Assembly (NCBI RefSeq): GCF_036226505.1
Contig: NZ_CP108484.1
Span: 1,116,001 to 1,180,000, forward strand
Reading direction: 5' to 3'
DNA length: 64,000 bases
Origin: Kitasatospora sp. NBC_01246
GTDB taxonomy: Bacteria; Actinomycetota; Actinomycetes; Streptomycetales; Streptomycetaceae
Shown here: positions 35,035 through 45,156 of the stretch, in pieces
How the letters are laid out: each line of letters starts with the position of its first letter
Numbering within the stretch: the first letter of the stretch is position 1
Translations under genes and position numbers: made by a program
The notes under the pieces: generated by a model
What the model saw: the letters and a program-made list of their open reading frames with translations, nothing else
The model's database searches: none
What the model was told of the DNA's origin: nothing

Positions 35035-35069
35035 GTGAACGGCCGACCGGAAACCGGTCGGCCGTTCAC
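35035..35069. terminator. Bidirectional terminator, perfect 16-bp stem
   Basis: Arms 35035-35050 and 35054-35069 pair perfectly with AAA in the loop, between the convergent XRE and SDR genes. Confidence 0.88.
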
Positions 35070-35097
35070 GGGGGGCGAGCGTCAGGCGGGGCGGGTG

Positions 35098-35859
35098 TCA
35101 GGCGGTGATGCCGCCGTCGAGGACGAGGTCGGCGCCGACGGTGTAGGCGGACTCGGGCGAGGCGAGGTGGAGGACGGCGGCGGCGATCTCCTCGACGGAG
35201 CCGGCCCGGCCGACCGGGACGTCCGACTTCATCCGGTCCGCCTTGTCGGCGGCGCTCTCGCCCGGGCGGCTGGACATCGGGGTCTCCACCGGCCCGGGGC
35301 TGACCGAGTTGATCCGCACGCCCTCGGTTATGTGGTCGCGGGCCGCGCTGCGGGTCAGGGCGCTGACGGCGGCCTTGGTGACCGCGTAGGCGCCGAGGCC
35401 CGGGAGCCGCATGTGGACGCCGAGGTTGGAGGCGATGTTGACGATGGCCCCGCCGCCCTGGGTCCGCATGTGGGCGATCTCGTGCTTCATGGCGAGCCAG
35501 GTGCCGGTCAGGTTGGTGTCGACGACCCGCTGCCAGTCCTCCTCGGCGAGGTCCGCGATCGGTGCCACCGCGCCCAGGATGCCGGCGTTGTTGACGGCGA
35601 TGTCCAGGGCGCCGAGCCGGGCGACGGTCTCCCGGACGAGCCGGGCGGCGTCGGCGCCGTCCGCGACGTCCCCGACGAGGGCGACGGCCTTGCCGCCCTC
35701 CTCCTCGATCAGCCGGACGGTCTCGGCCAGCGGGCCCTCGGTGCGGCCGGCGACCGCGACGCGGGCCCCCTCCCGGGCGAACGCGAGGGCGATGCCCCGG
35801 CCGATGCCGGTGCCGCCGCCGGTGACCAGGACGGACTTGTCGGCGAAGCGCGTGGTCAT
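35098..35859 (-). CDS. Short-chain dehydrogenase/reductase
   Basis: 253 residues. Classical SDR: cofactor loop TGGGTGIGRGIA, NNAG (VNNAGILG), catalytic Ser in NIASNLG, and YAVTK (Tyr-x3-Lys). C-terminal ASPESAYTVGADLVLDGG. The basic residue after the Gly motif (GRTEG) suggests NADP(H). The start codon overlaps the stop of the upstream MFS gene (ATGA), so both are translated as one unit under the TetR-type repressor encoded upstream. The substrate may be the same compound the MFS pump exports; this is inference. Confidence 0.9.
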   Translation of the reverse strand: MTTRFADKSVLVTGGGTGIGRGIALAFAREGARVAVAGRTEGPLAETVRLIEEEGGKAVALVGDVADGADAARLVRETVARLGALDIAVNNAGILGAVAPIADLAEEDWQRVVDTNLTGTWLAMKHEIAHMRTQGGGAIVNIASNLGVHMRLPGLGAYAVTKAAVSALTRSAARDHITEGVRINSVSPGPVETPMSSRPGESAADKADRMKSDVPVGRAGSVEEIAAAVLHLASPESAYTVGADLVLDGGITA

Positions 35860-37358
35860 GCTGAGTACTCCTCGGTGTGGGTGAACGGGGGTCGTGCGGG
35901 TCGGGAGCGGGCCAGCAGGGTGACCGCCGCGGCGGTCAGCGCGAGGCCCGCGGCGGCCGCCGCGAGGGCGGCGGCGTAGCCGCCGACGGCGGTGGGACGG
36001 GTGGCGGCGAGCGCCATCAGGGCGGCGACGCCGGCGGTGGGGCCCAGCTCCATCGCGGTGTTCAGGACGCCCGCGGCGAGACCGGCGCGCCCGGGCCGGA
36101 CGCCCCCGGTGGCGAGGACGGCCGAGCCGGCGAAGGCGGGGCCGGCCCCGGCGGGCAGCAGGAGCAGACCGGGCAGCAGTCCGGTGGCGAAGGGAGTGGC
36201 GGGACCGACGCCGGCCAGCAGCGCCAGGCCTCCGGCGGCCACCGCCAGGCCCCCGACGGTGACGGCGGCCGGTCCGTGGCGGGCGATCAGCGGTGCGGCC
36301 AGCCGACCGGCGGCCAGCAGGACCGCCGCGTACGGGAGGAAGGCCGCCGAGGTCGCCAGCACGCCCCAGCCGCGGACCTGTTGGAGGTAGAGCGGGAGGA
36401 TCAGGAAGACCAGCGCGGTGCCCGCGGCGGTCGCCATGACGGCGACCAGGGCGGCGGCCCGGCGGCGGTCGGCGAGGAAGCCGGGCGGCAGCAGCGGGTC
36501 GGCGGTGCGCCGTTCGGCGGCGGCGAAGGCGAGCAGCAGGGCGGCGCCGAGCACCAGCGGAAGGAGCACCACGGGTTCGCCCCAGGTGTGCTCCCCGGAC
36601 CCGACCAGGCCGTAACTGACCGCGGAGACACCGGCGGTGGCGAGCGCCGCACCCCGCAGGTCGAGCGCCGGGGGTGCGCCGGGGGCCGGCTCGGCAGCAG
36701 GGAGCAGGCGACCGGAGAGGGCGAGCCCGGCCAGCGCCACCAGGACCGGCACGGCGAACATCCAGCGCCAGGAGACCCAGGCGGTGACTACGCCGGAGAG
36801 CAGGCTGCCACCGGTGGCACCGAGCGCCGAGAGGCCGCCCCAGGTGGCCATCGCCCGGCCGTAGTCGGCGGACCGGGGGAAGAGCGAACGCACCACCGCG
36901 ACCGCCGCCGGAGCGGCGAGCGCGGCGCCGACGCCCTGGGCGAAGCGCGTCACCAGCAGGACGGCGAAGGTGGGGGCGAGCGCGCCGGCCACCGAGGCGA
37001 CGGCCAGCAGGACGAGGCTGACCCGCAGCATCCGGCGGCCGCCGTGCCGGTCGGCGAGCCTGCCGCCGAGCAGCAGCAGGGAGCTGAAGGAGAGTCCGTA
37101 CGCGGCGCTGAGCAGCAGGATGCCGGACGGGCCGAGGCCGAACTCCCGGCCCACCAGGGGCAGCGGGACGGAGAGGATCATGATCGTGAAGATCAGCGTC
37201 GCCTGCACGGCACCGAGCAGGGCGAACCCCGACCGCGGTGACGCCGGCGACGGGGCCGACGGAGCCGGCCGCGAAGGCGCCCGCGCGGTGGCGCGGGCGG
37301 GCGCGGGCCGAGAAACCGGCGAGTCCACCCGTGCGGGTGTCGAAACCCCCTGTGCCAT
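35856..37358 (-). CDS. MFS multidrug exporter, DHA2 (EmrB/QacA) type, 14 TM
   Basis: 500 residues from ATG 37358 with GGGGG upstream. Disordered Pro/Ala N-terminus, then about 14 transmembrane helices. GGRLADRHGGRRML is the MFS loop 2-3 motif and QGVGAALAAPAAVAVV fits the drug:H+ antiporter-2 family. A TetR-type operator half-match palindrome sits 22 bases upstream of the ATG. It overlaps the SDR gene by four bases. Export of a toxic or self-made compound, induced through the TetR protein, is the likely role. Confidence 0.9.
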   Translation of the reverse strand: MAQGVSTPARVDSPVSRPAPARATARAPSRPAPSAPSPASPRSGFALLGAVQATLIFTIMILSVPLPLVGREFGLGPSGILLLSAAYGLSFSSLLLLGGRLADRHGGRRMLRVSLVLLAVASVAGALAPTFAVLLVTRFAQGVGAALAAPAAVAVVRSLFPRSADYGRAMATWGGLSALGATGGSLLSGVVTAWVSWRWMFAVPVLVALAGLALSGRLLPAAEPAPGAPPALDLRGAALATAGVSAVSYGLVGSGEHTWGEPVVLLPLVLGAALLLAFAAAERRTADPLLPPGFLADRRRAAALVAVMATAAGTALVFLILPLYLQQVRGWGVLATSAAFLPYAAVLLAAGRLAAPLIARHGPAAVTVGGLAVAAGGLALLAGVGPATPFATGLLPGLLLLPAGAGPAFAGSAVLATGGVRPGRAGLAAGVLNTAMELGPTAGVAALMALAATRPTAVGGYAAALAAAAAGLALTAAAVTLLARSRPARPPFTHTEEYSA

Positions 37359-37379
37359 CGAATCCCCCTAGTTGATAAT

Positions 37380-37391
37380 GACCGTTCGGTC
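37380..37391. promoter_or_regulatory. TetR operator copy, GACCGTTCGGTC, upstream of MFS-SDR
   Basis: Differs from the site before the tetR gene (38089-38100) by one central base. It lies 22 bases before the MFS start codon, where a repressor would block transcription. Confidence 0.72.
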
Positions 37392-37475
37392 CAGAATTTG
37401 GACAGCACAGTGCGCCGGTCGCGAGGCCGTCGGAAGCCCCCCGGCCGGGCCGTGGCGCCGGCCCGGGCGGCGCGC

Positions 37476-38066
37476 TCAGTCCAGCAGGCCGAGCGCCTGC
37501 TCGGCGGCGGCCCGCAGACGGGCCTCGCCGTCACCGGCCTTGCCGATCACCCGCATGCCCTGCATCAGCACCAGCAGCATCCGCGCCAGCGCCACGGGGT
37601 CGCGCCCCGCGGGCAGTTCCCGCTGCGCCTCGGCCCGGACCAGCGCGGCCGTGAGCACCGTCTCCAGGTGGTCGAGACTGGCGGACACCCGCCGGGCCGC
37701 GTCCGGGTCGTGCGGAGCGAGCTCGACGGCGGTGTTGGTGACGAAACAGCCGCGCCTGGGGCCGCCCGCGCCGTCCTCGCCGGCCTCCCGCGCGAAGCGC
37801 CGGACCAGGCCGCGGACGGCCGGCAGCACCGGGCCGGGCTGCGAGAGCTCGGCCAGCAGCACCGGATTGTGCTGCTCGCCGTAGCGCTCCAGCGCCCGCA
37901 GGTAGAGCTCGTGCTTACTGCCGAAGGTGGCGTAGATGCTGGCACGGGCGATCCCGAGCTCCTCGACCAGCTCCGCCATCGAGGTGGCCTCGTAGCCGCG
38001 CCGCCAGAACAGCTCCAGGGCCGCCTGGAGCGCCGCGTCGGGGTCGAATTCCTTGGTCCGTGCCAT
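37476..38066 (-). CDS. TetR-family repressor
   Basis: 196 residues. N-terminal HTH: ALELFWRRGYEATSMAELVE then LGIARASIYATFGSKHELYL. The C-terminal ligand domain is of the YcdC/AcrR type with a conserved VTNTAVELAPHDP. Operators matching each other are found before its own gene and before the MFS-SDR operon on the same strand, so it should repress itself and the exporter until a ligand binds. ATG 38066. Confidence 0.92.
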   Translation of the reverse strand: MARTKEFDPDAALQAALELFWRRGYEATSMAELVEELGIARASIYATFGSKHELYLRALERYGEQHNPVLLAELSQPGPVLPAVRGLVRRFAREAGEDGAGGPRRGCFVTNTAVELAPHDPDAARRVSASLDHLETVLTAALVRAEAQRELPAGRDPVALARMLLVLMQGMRVIGKAGDGEARLRAAAEQALGLLD

Positions 38067-38088
38067 GTCTGAACCTTAGTCATATTCA

Positions 38089-38100
38089 GACCGATCGGTC
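38089..38100. promoter_or_regulatory. TetR operator GACCGATCGGTC before tetR
   Basis: Perfect 12-bp palindrome 23 bases upstream of the tetR start codon; the related GACCGTTCGGTC precedes the MFS gene at the same distance. Confidence 0.75.
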
Positions 38101-38225
38101 AAGAAAGAGGAGAGCGACCGCCACGGCGAGTACCGGATACCGGGCGCACCGGGCCAGAGGGCGGGCCGACAGCGGACGGTTGACATGCGAACGACGGACG
38201 GTGAACAAATTCGAACACGGTGGAC

Positions 38226-38268
38226 TTGACAGAGTGTTGTCAGGCGATTCCAGATAAGGGTACCCTTA
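38226..38268 (+). promoter_or_regulatory. doxX promoter region: TTGACA and palindrome TAAGGGTACCCTTA
   Basis: TTGACA at 38226-38231 is a consensus -35. The perfect 14-bp palindrome at 38255-38268 lies where the -10/transcription start should be; no ideal -10 hexamer was found. The palindrome is a candidate operator, 41 bases before the DoxX ATG. Confidence 0.5.
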
Positions 38269-38308
38269 CCGCCGCCCGTCCCCCACCCCCTCCCTCCAGG
38301 AGACGTCC

Positions 38309-38785
38309 ATGCCCGCTACTCCCCAGCAAGCGGTCGACACCGTCCGCCCCCTCGTCCTGACGGTCTTTCGCGTCGTCGTCGGGCTGCTCTTCGCCTGCCA
38401 CGGCGCCGCCTCGCTCTTCGGCGTCTTCGGCGGCGCCAAGGGCGGCGGCTCCGTCCCGGTCGGCCAGTGGCCCGGCTGGTGGGCCGCACTGATCCAGCTC
38501 GTCGGCGGTGTCCTGGTCCTGGCCGGACTCGGCACCCGGACCGCCGCCCTGCTCTGCTCCGGCTCGATGGCCTACGCGTACTTCACCGTCCACCAGGAGC
38601 ACGCCCTGCTGCCGCTGCAGAACGGCGGCGAGGCCTCGGTGCTGTTCTGCTGGGCGTTCCTCGCGATAGCCGCGCTCGGCTCCGGACCGTTCGCGGTGGA
38701 CCGGCTGCTCCCCCGGTGGACGGCCGACCGGGCCTACGGCTCCGCGTCGGCGGAGCAGAGCACCCAGCCCACCGCGGCACGCTGA
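38309..38785 (+). CDS. DoxX-family membrane protein
   Basis: 158 residues with four transmembrane helices. VFRVVVGLLFACHGAASLFG is the DoxX signature (RxxxGxxFxxHGxxKLFG), and LIQLVGGVLVLAGLGTRTAA the second helix. AGGAGA lies ahead of ATG 38309. DoxX proteins are linked to redox and thiol stress in actinobacteria, often controlled by MarR or SoxR-type regulators. A palindrome in the promoter suggests regulation. It ends at a terminator. Confidence 0.88.
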   Translation: MPATPQQAVDTVRPLVLTVFRVVVGLLFACHGAASLFGVFGGAKGGGSVPVGQWPGWWAALIQLVGGVLVLAGLGTRTAALLCSGSMAYAYFTVHQEHALLPLQNGGEASVLFCWAFLAIAALGSGPFAVDRLLPRWTADRAYGSASAEQSTQPTAAR

Positions 38786-38790
38786 CCGAA

Positions 38791-38828
38791 GCCCGGCCCG
38801 CCGGCCCGCTCGGGTCGGCGGGCCGGGC
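38791..38828. terminator. Bidirectional hairpin, 13-bp stem
   Basis: Arms 38791-38803 and 38816-38828 pair perfectly with a 12-base loop, between the convergent doxX and thiamine-binding genes. Confidence 0.75.
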
Positions 38829-38851
38829 CTCACCGCAGGGCCGACCGGGGC

Positions 38852-39148
38852 TCACCCCTCGGCGAGGTGGCGTTCCACCGAGGCCACCTTGGCGGTGAGC
38901 CCGTCCGTGACCCCGGCCCGGTCGTCGATCTTGATGACGGTGCTGACCCGTCCGCTGTAGGCCTTCACGGCCTCGATCGCCGCCCGGATCACCGGCATCA
39001 CCTCGTCCCACTCCCCCTCGACGCTGGTGAACATCGCGTCCGTGCGGTTCGGCAGCCCGCTCGCGCGGACCACCCGGACGGCGGCGGCGACCGCCTCCCC
39101 CACCTCCTCGCCGACCCCCAGCGGGGTGACCGAAAACGCTGCGATCAC
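38852..39148 (-). CDS. MTH1187-family thiamine-binding protein
   Basis: 98 residues from GTG 39148 with AGGAG upstream. [20 protein letters not shown] at the start, then [21 protein letters not shown] and STVIKIDDR, the pattern of the YqgV/MTH1187 ferredoxin-like family (PF01910) that binds thiamine. Cytoplasmic. Complete length. Confidence 0.87.
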   Translation of the reverse strand: MIAAFSVTPLGVGEEVGEAVAAAVRVVRASGLPNRTDAMFTSVEGEWDEVMPVIRAAIEAVKAYSGRVSTVIKIDDRAGVTDGLTAKVASVERHLAEG

Positions 39149-39316
39149 GGCTCTGCTCCTCCTCCGACTCGGCGCTGTCCCGGTGCCCGGTCCGTCGGGT
39201 GTCCCGGCACCGCGACCAGGCTAGCCGCCCGGCCCGGCCGGACCGGCCGACGACCCGGCACCCTGCCGAGCCGGTCTGCCCGGCAGGTCGGACGCCCCGT
39301 CAGGCCGGACGCCCCG

Positions 39317-40936
39317 TCAGGCCACCGTCGGCAGCGGCGGTTCGACCGCCAGCGGCGCGGAGCTGCGGGCCCGGTGCTGCTCGGCCCAGGTGCTGAGCGC
39401 CACCGTGCAGGCGTGGTCCAGGTGGCGCAGCCCCGACCAGTCCAGCTCGACCGGGCGGTCCGCCGGCAGCCGCTCCAGGGCGTCCAGCAGCCGGGGCAGC
39501 CGCAGGAAGGTCGCGTTGCCGCTCAGGCGGACCCGCAGCGGTGCCCGGGTGAGCTCCGGGCCGGCGGCCCCGCCGGCGGCAACGGGCTCCGGGGCCTCCG
39601 GGGGCGGCAGTTCCTCCACCGCGATCTGCAGGTGCGAGGTCTGCCAGGCCGACTTGACCACGGCCAGGCCGATCCCGATCAGCACGCCCTCGAACAGGTC
39701 GGTGGTGATGATCGAGACCGCCGTCACCGCGAGCACCACCGCCTCGCCGCGGTGTTCGCGGCAGAGCCCGACGATCCGCCGGACCGGAACGAGCTTGGCG
39801 CCCGCGTGCACCAGGACGGCGGCCAGCGCGGTGAGCGGGACCAGGCCGAGCACCCCCGGCAGCAGCGCGGTGAACAGCAGCAGCCAGAGCCCGTGCAGGA
39901 CGCGGGAGGCCTTGGTGCGGGCGCCGGCCTGGACGTTCGTCGCGCTGCGGACGATCACCGCCGTCATCGGGAGCGCCCCGAGCAGGCCGCAGAGCGTGTT
40001 GCCGACGCCCTGCGCGGTCAGCTCACGGTCGTAGTCGGTCCGCGGGCCGTGGTGCATCCGGTCCACCGCGGCGGCGCTGAACAGCGTCTCGGCCGAGGCG
40101 ATCAGGGTGAAGGCGAGGACGGTACCGACGCCCGCCGTGCTCGCCAGCCCGCCCAGCGCGTCGCGCTCCGGCAGCCGGACCACGTCCAGCAGGCCGGAGA
40201 CCCGGATCCGGGCGACCGGCAGGTCGGCGGAGGCCGTGACGGCGGCCGCGAGGCCGACGGCGGCGAGCGGTGCGGGCACCGTCCGGGCCACCTGGGCGGG
40301 CAGGTACTTCCAGAAGGCCAGCACCAGCAGGGTGGCGACGCCGAGGGCGACCGCGGCCGGCGTCGCCGCACCGGTGACGGCGTCGCGCAGCAGCGCCGGC
40401 AGGCCGGCGATCTTCTCGGGCCCGGTCGAGGGCGCCCTGCGGTCGGCGAGCGCGTAGAGCTGGCCGAACAGCAGGGTCAGGCCGATGCCCGCCAGCATGC
40501 CGTGGACCACGGACGCGGACATCGCACGGAACCAGCGGCCCAGCCGCAGGGCGCCCATGGCCAGTTGGAGCAGGCCGGTGGCGAGCACCAGGAGGCCCAG
40601 CGCGCCGGCGCCGTACTCCTGGACGGCCTCGTAGACCAGGACGGTGAGCCCGGCTGCCGGGCCGCTGACCTGGAGGCTGCTGCCCGGCAGCGCACCGACC
40701 ACCAGGCCGCCGACGATCCCGGTGACCAGGCCGAGCTCGGCGGGCACCCCGGAGGCGACGGCCACGCCGACGCAGAGCGGCAGGGCGACCAGGAAGACCA
40801 CCAGGGAGGCCGGCAGGTCGAAGCGCCAGGGCACGGCGCGCACGGCACGGACGGGACCGCGACGGGCCCGGCCCGGCGGGGCGCCCTCGCCGGAACGGCC
40901 CGGCGGACTCTCGGACCGACCGGGCGGGGCGCTCAT
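39317..40936 (-). CDS. SulP-family anion transporter with STAS domain
   Basis: 539 residues from ATG 40936; a longer open frame up to 41470 is Arg/Pro-rich and non-coding. The SulP transporter core starts with WRFDLPASLVVFLVALPLCV and includes GSSLQVSGPAAGLTVLVYEA, ALPMTAVIVRSATNVQAGAR and LFEGVLIGIGLAVV. About 11-12 membrane helices, then a short STAS domain (RLSGNATFLRLPRLLDALER, LDWSGLRHLDHACTVAL). Members carry sulfate, bicarbonate or other anions; the substrate is undefined here. Confidence 0.88.
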   Translation of the reverse strand: MSAPPGRSESPPGRSGEGAPPGRARRGPVRAVRAVPWRFDLPASLVVFLVALPLCVGVAVASGVPAELGLVTGIVGGLVVGALPGSSLQVSGPAAGLTVLVYEAVQEYGAGALGLLVLATGLLQLAMGALRLGRWFRAMSASVVHGMLAGIGLTLLFGQLYALADRRAPSTGPEKIAGLPALLRDAVTGAATPAAVALGVATLLVLAFWKYLPAQVARTVPAPLAAVGLAAAVTASADLPVARIRVSGLLDVVRLPERDALGGLASTAGVGTVLAFTLIASAETLFSAAAVDRMHHGPRTDYDRELTAQGVGNTLCGLLGALPMTAVIVRSATNVQAGARTKASRVLHGLWLLLFTALLPGVLGLVPLTALAAVLVHAGAKLVPVRRIVGLCREHRGEAVVLAVTAVSIITTDLFEGVLIGIGLAVVKSAWQTSHLQIAVEELPPPEAPEPVAAGGAAGPELTRAPLRVRLSGNATFLRLPRLLDALERLPADRPVELDWSGLRHLDHACTVALSTWAEQHRARSSAPLAVEPPLPTVA

Positions 40937-41836
40937 CGCGTCACCGCCGCAGCGGTGCCGGGGCGGACGAGGGGACGGCAGGCGGGTCGGAGCATGGATA
41001 CGTTCCTTCCGCGCACCCGCCGACGGGCGGACGCGCTGCTGGGTGCGTCCGGACGGGCGGACGCCGGGGCGGGCGGGCCGGGCGGGCGGTCGACGCCGGA
41101 GCGGGCGGACCTGGCGGGCGGACGGCGAGGACGGACCTGGCGGGCGAACGGGTCGCGCGCCGGTTGACGCACATCGCGTCGGCGCACCGGGCGCGACCTC
41201 GGCGGGGCACCCGGCGGCCTCCACGGCGCGTACGGCGCGGGCGGCGTCGGTACGGGCGGCCGTCCGGGCGGGCCGGGCGGCGGCGATGGGTGTCGGGGCG
41301 GAGCGGGTGCGGTCAGGGGGCGGTGCCTCGGTCGGCTGCGCGCGGACCGGGCGGGCCCGGTCCGGGAACGGGACCCGACGGCCGGAGCTCCCCCGCTCCC
41401 CGGTCGATCCCCAATCCCCCTGCCGCGGCCCGAGTTGAACATGGCAACCATGACGGGTCCGGCGTGCCACCGACGGTACCCAGAGCCTCGCGCGGGGCCG
41501 ACCTCGCCCACCGAATCTTCACACGAGCCGCACACCGGCGCCGCTTTCCGCGCCGCCTCGGGGCTCCGGCCGGGTACGCGCGTTCGGCCCGTGGACTGGC
41601 ACACGAACGAGACCGGTGCCGGAAGCGCGCGCTTTGCACGAAGGGACGACCACCGGGCCCGCCCGGGCCCGGCGGACTGGAGGAACGGGCGATGGTCCGG
41701 CCGTGCCCGCCGTGACAGCCTGGCCGGACGGCCGGCCCACCCCCTCCCCGCGCCCGCCCCCTCCCCGCGCCCGCCACCTGCGGTTTCCCGTCATCCCCGC
41801 GGCGCGACCCACTTCCACATTCTGTTGAAGGCCCCC
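40937..41836. other. Long intergenic region between divergent SulP and gcl genes
   Basis: About 900 bases with no convincing gene. From 40980 to 41170 the sequence is a run of GGCGGGCGGAC-like degenerate repeats; 41200-41820 is uniform GC-rich. Frames on both strands are Arg/Pro/Ala-only. Confidence 0.5.
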
Positions 41837-41866
41837 TTGACGCCCCGACGGGCCCCGCCTTACTTT
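41837..41866 (+). promoter_or_regulatory. gcl promoter: TTGACG-N18-TACTTT
   Basis: TTGACG at 41837-41842 and TACTTT at 41861-41866 with an 18-base spacer. It is the best sigma-70 type promoter in the window. The predicted transcription start (about 41873) falls inside the first palindrome at 41868-41883. Confidence 0.7.
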
Positions 41867-41867
41867 G

Positions 41868-41883
41868 TTTCCGCATACAGAAA
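41868..41883. promoter_or_regulatory. Operator-like palindrome 1 (TTTCCGCATACAGAAA)
   Basis: 16-bp interrupted palindrome, 12 of 16 positions symmetric, on the predicted gcl transcription start. The TTyCxG...GGAA style resembles IclR/AllR-type operators of allantoin and glyoxylate genes. Confidence 0.55.
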
Positions 41884-41889
41884 CCGTTC

Positions 41890-41904
41890 TTCCGTATGGT
41901 GGAA
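41890..41904. promoter_or_regulatory. Operator-like palindrome 2 (TTCCGTATGGTGGAA)
   Basis: 15-bp palindrome TTCC-N7-GGAA, 22 bases after palindrome 1 (two helical turns), between promoter and gcl. The two are probably bound by the same IclR-type repressor. Confidence 0.55.
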
Positions 41905-41955
41905 TTCTGGAGATGAGCCCTCCGACCCACTGCGGGCCGATGCAGGAGATACCCG

Positions 41956-43743
<1,788 letters not shown>

Positions 43744-43965
43744 GCCGCGCGGGTCCGGCGCCCCCACCGGCGCCGGGCCTGCGCCCCCCGGGCGCGGGGG
43801 CCGGCACCCCCGGGCCGCGCCGGGCGCACCACGGCGCCCGCCCGGCGGCGAGCCCGCCCCGTCCGGCGCGACCGCGTTCGGCACGCCGGTCGTCCGGGTA
43901 CGTACCGGTGTACCGCCCGCACGCGACCGCAGCGCGCGGGCTTCCGTAGCCCGGGAGGCCACTCC

Positions 43966-44532
43966 GTGCCCTTCACCATGAGCTTGTCCGAGCGCGAGGC
44001 CTTCCTGGCGGGCCCGCACGTCGGCGTCCTGGCCGTCGGCGACGACGGCGCCCAACCGGCCGGGCGCCTGCTGGCCGTCCCGATCTGGTACTCCTACCGG
44101 CCGGGCGGCGTCCTCACCATCCTGACCGGCCGGGACTCCGCCAAGGCCCGCCGGATCCGCGCCAGCGGGCGGTTCGCGCTCTGTGCCCAGCAGGAGGAGC
44201 CGCCCTGCCGCTACGTGAGCGTGGAGGGCCCGGTGGTCGCGATCGAGGACGGGGTCGACCCGGCCGAGCGCGCCGCGATGGCCCACCGCTACATGCCGCC
44301 CGCCACCGCCCGCGCCTACCTCGCCGCCACCACCGAGCAGCTGACCGCCGACATCGCCATCCGGATGCGCCCCGAACGCTGGCTCAGCGCCGACTTCGCC
44401 GCCGTCGCCGCCCGCTTCGACGCGCGGACCGAGGCCCGGACCGACGGCCGGCCCGAGGCCCGCTCCGACGCCCGGTCCGGCCGGACGGGAGCGGAACAGG
44501 GGGCGGAACACCCGGAGCCCGGTCGTGGTTGA
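43966..44532 (+). CDS. Pyridoxamine 5'-phosphate oxidase-fold (PPOX) protein
   Basis: 188 residues from GTG 43966 with GGGAGG eight bases upstream. Split-barrel flavin-binding fold: MSLSEREAFLAGPHVGVLAV, RLLAVPIWYSYRPGGVLTIL, KARRIRASGRFALCAQ and VSVEGPVVAI. Such proteins bind FMN, F420 or heme; the cofactor cannot be decided. The last 40 residues are a low-complexity Arg/Thr/Asp/Glu tail (RTEARTDGRPEARSDARS) unusual for the family. Confidence 0.78.
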   Translation: MPFTMSLSEREAFLAGPHVGVLAVGDDGAQPAGRLLAVPIWYSYRPGGVLTILTGRDSAKARRIRASGRFALCAQQEEPPCRYVSVEGPVVAIEDGVDPAERAAMAHRYMPPATARAYLAATTEQLTADIAIRMRPERWLSADFAAVAARFDARTEARTDGRPEARSDARSGRTGAEQGAEHPEPGRG

Positions 44533-44601
44533 CCGGGGCGGGGCGGCTACCGTTCCGTGACGAGTGCTGCACCGATATCCGACCATCCGAAGGGGACTTC
44601 C

Positions 44602-45090
44602 GTGAGCCTGTACGACATCCCGCTGCGCACCCTGTCCGGCGAGACCGCCTCGCTGGCCGACTACAAGGGCAAGGCACTGCTGATCGTCAACGTCGCCTCC
44701 AAGTGCGGCCTGACGCCCCAGTACGCCGGCCTGGAGCGGCTCCAGGCGCGCTACGCCGAGCGCGGCTTCACCGTGCTGGGCTTCCCGTCGAACCAGTTCG
44801 CCGGGCAGGAGCCGGGCAGCGCCGAGGAGATCCAGACCTTCTGCTCCACCACCTACGGCGTCTCCTTCCCGCTGTTCGAGAAGACGGACGTCAACGGCGC
44901 CGACCAGCACCCGCTGTACGCGGCGCTGACCCGGACCGCCGACGCCGAGGGCCAGGCCGGTGACGTGTCCTGGAACTTCGAGAAGTTCCTGGTCTCGCCG
45001 GACGGCACCGTGGCCGCCCGGATCCGGCCCCGCACCGAGCCGGAGTCGGCCGAGGTGATCACCGCGATCGAGGCCGTCCTGCCGGCCTGA
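44602..45090 (+). CDS. Glutathione peroxidase-family thiol peroxidase
   Basis: 162 residues from GTG 44602, with AAGGGG upstream. GPx motifs: NVASKCGLTPQY (peroxidatic Cys35), GFPSNQFAGQEPGS and WNFEKFLVSPDG. Cys replaces selenocysteine, and a second Cys in EIQTFCSTTYGV is in the resolving position, so reduction by thioredoxin is likely. Actinobacteria lack glutathione, using mycothiol. Cytoplasmic peroxide defence. Confidence 0.92.
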   Translation: MSLYDIPLRTLSGETASLADYKGKALLIVNVASKCGLTPQYAGLERLQARYAERGFTVLGFPSNQFAGQEPGSAEEIQTFCSTTYGVSFPLFEKTDVNGADQHPLYAALTRTADAEGQAGDVSWNFEKFLVSPDGTVAARIRPRTEPESAEVITAIEAVLPA

Positions 45091-45104
45091 TCCGCACCAC
45101 CGCC

Positions 45105-45140
45105 GGAGGAGCCCCGGGGCAGCCGCCCCGGGGCTCCTCC
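45105..45140. terminator. Bidirectional terminator, perfect 16-bp stem
   Basis: Arms 45105-45120 and 45125-45140 are perfect complements with an AGCC loop, between the convergent GPx and sigma-factor genes. Confidence 0.88.
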
Positions 45141-45156
45141 GCGCCCGCCCCCGGCA

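Noticed and set aside
40937..41470. N-terminal extension of SulP
   Set aside because: Extension is Arg/Pro/Ala-only, no ribosome-binding site, and the transporter domain starts normally after ATG 40936.
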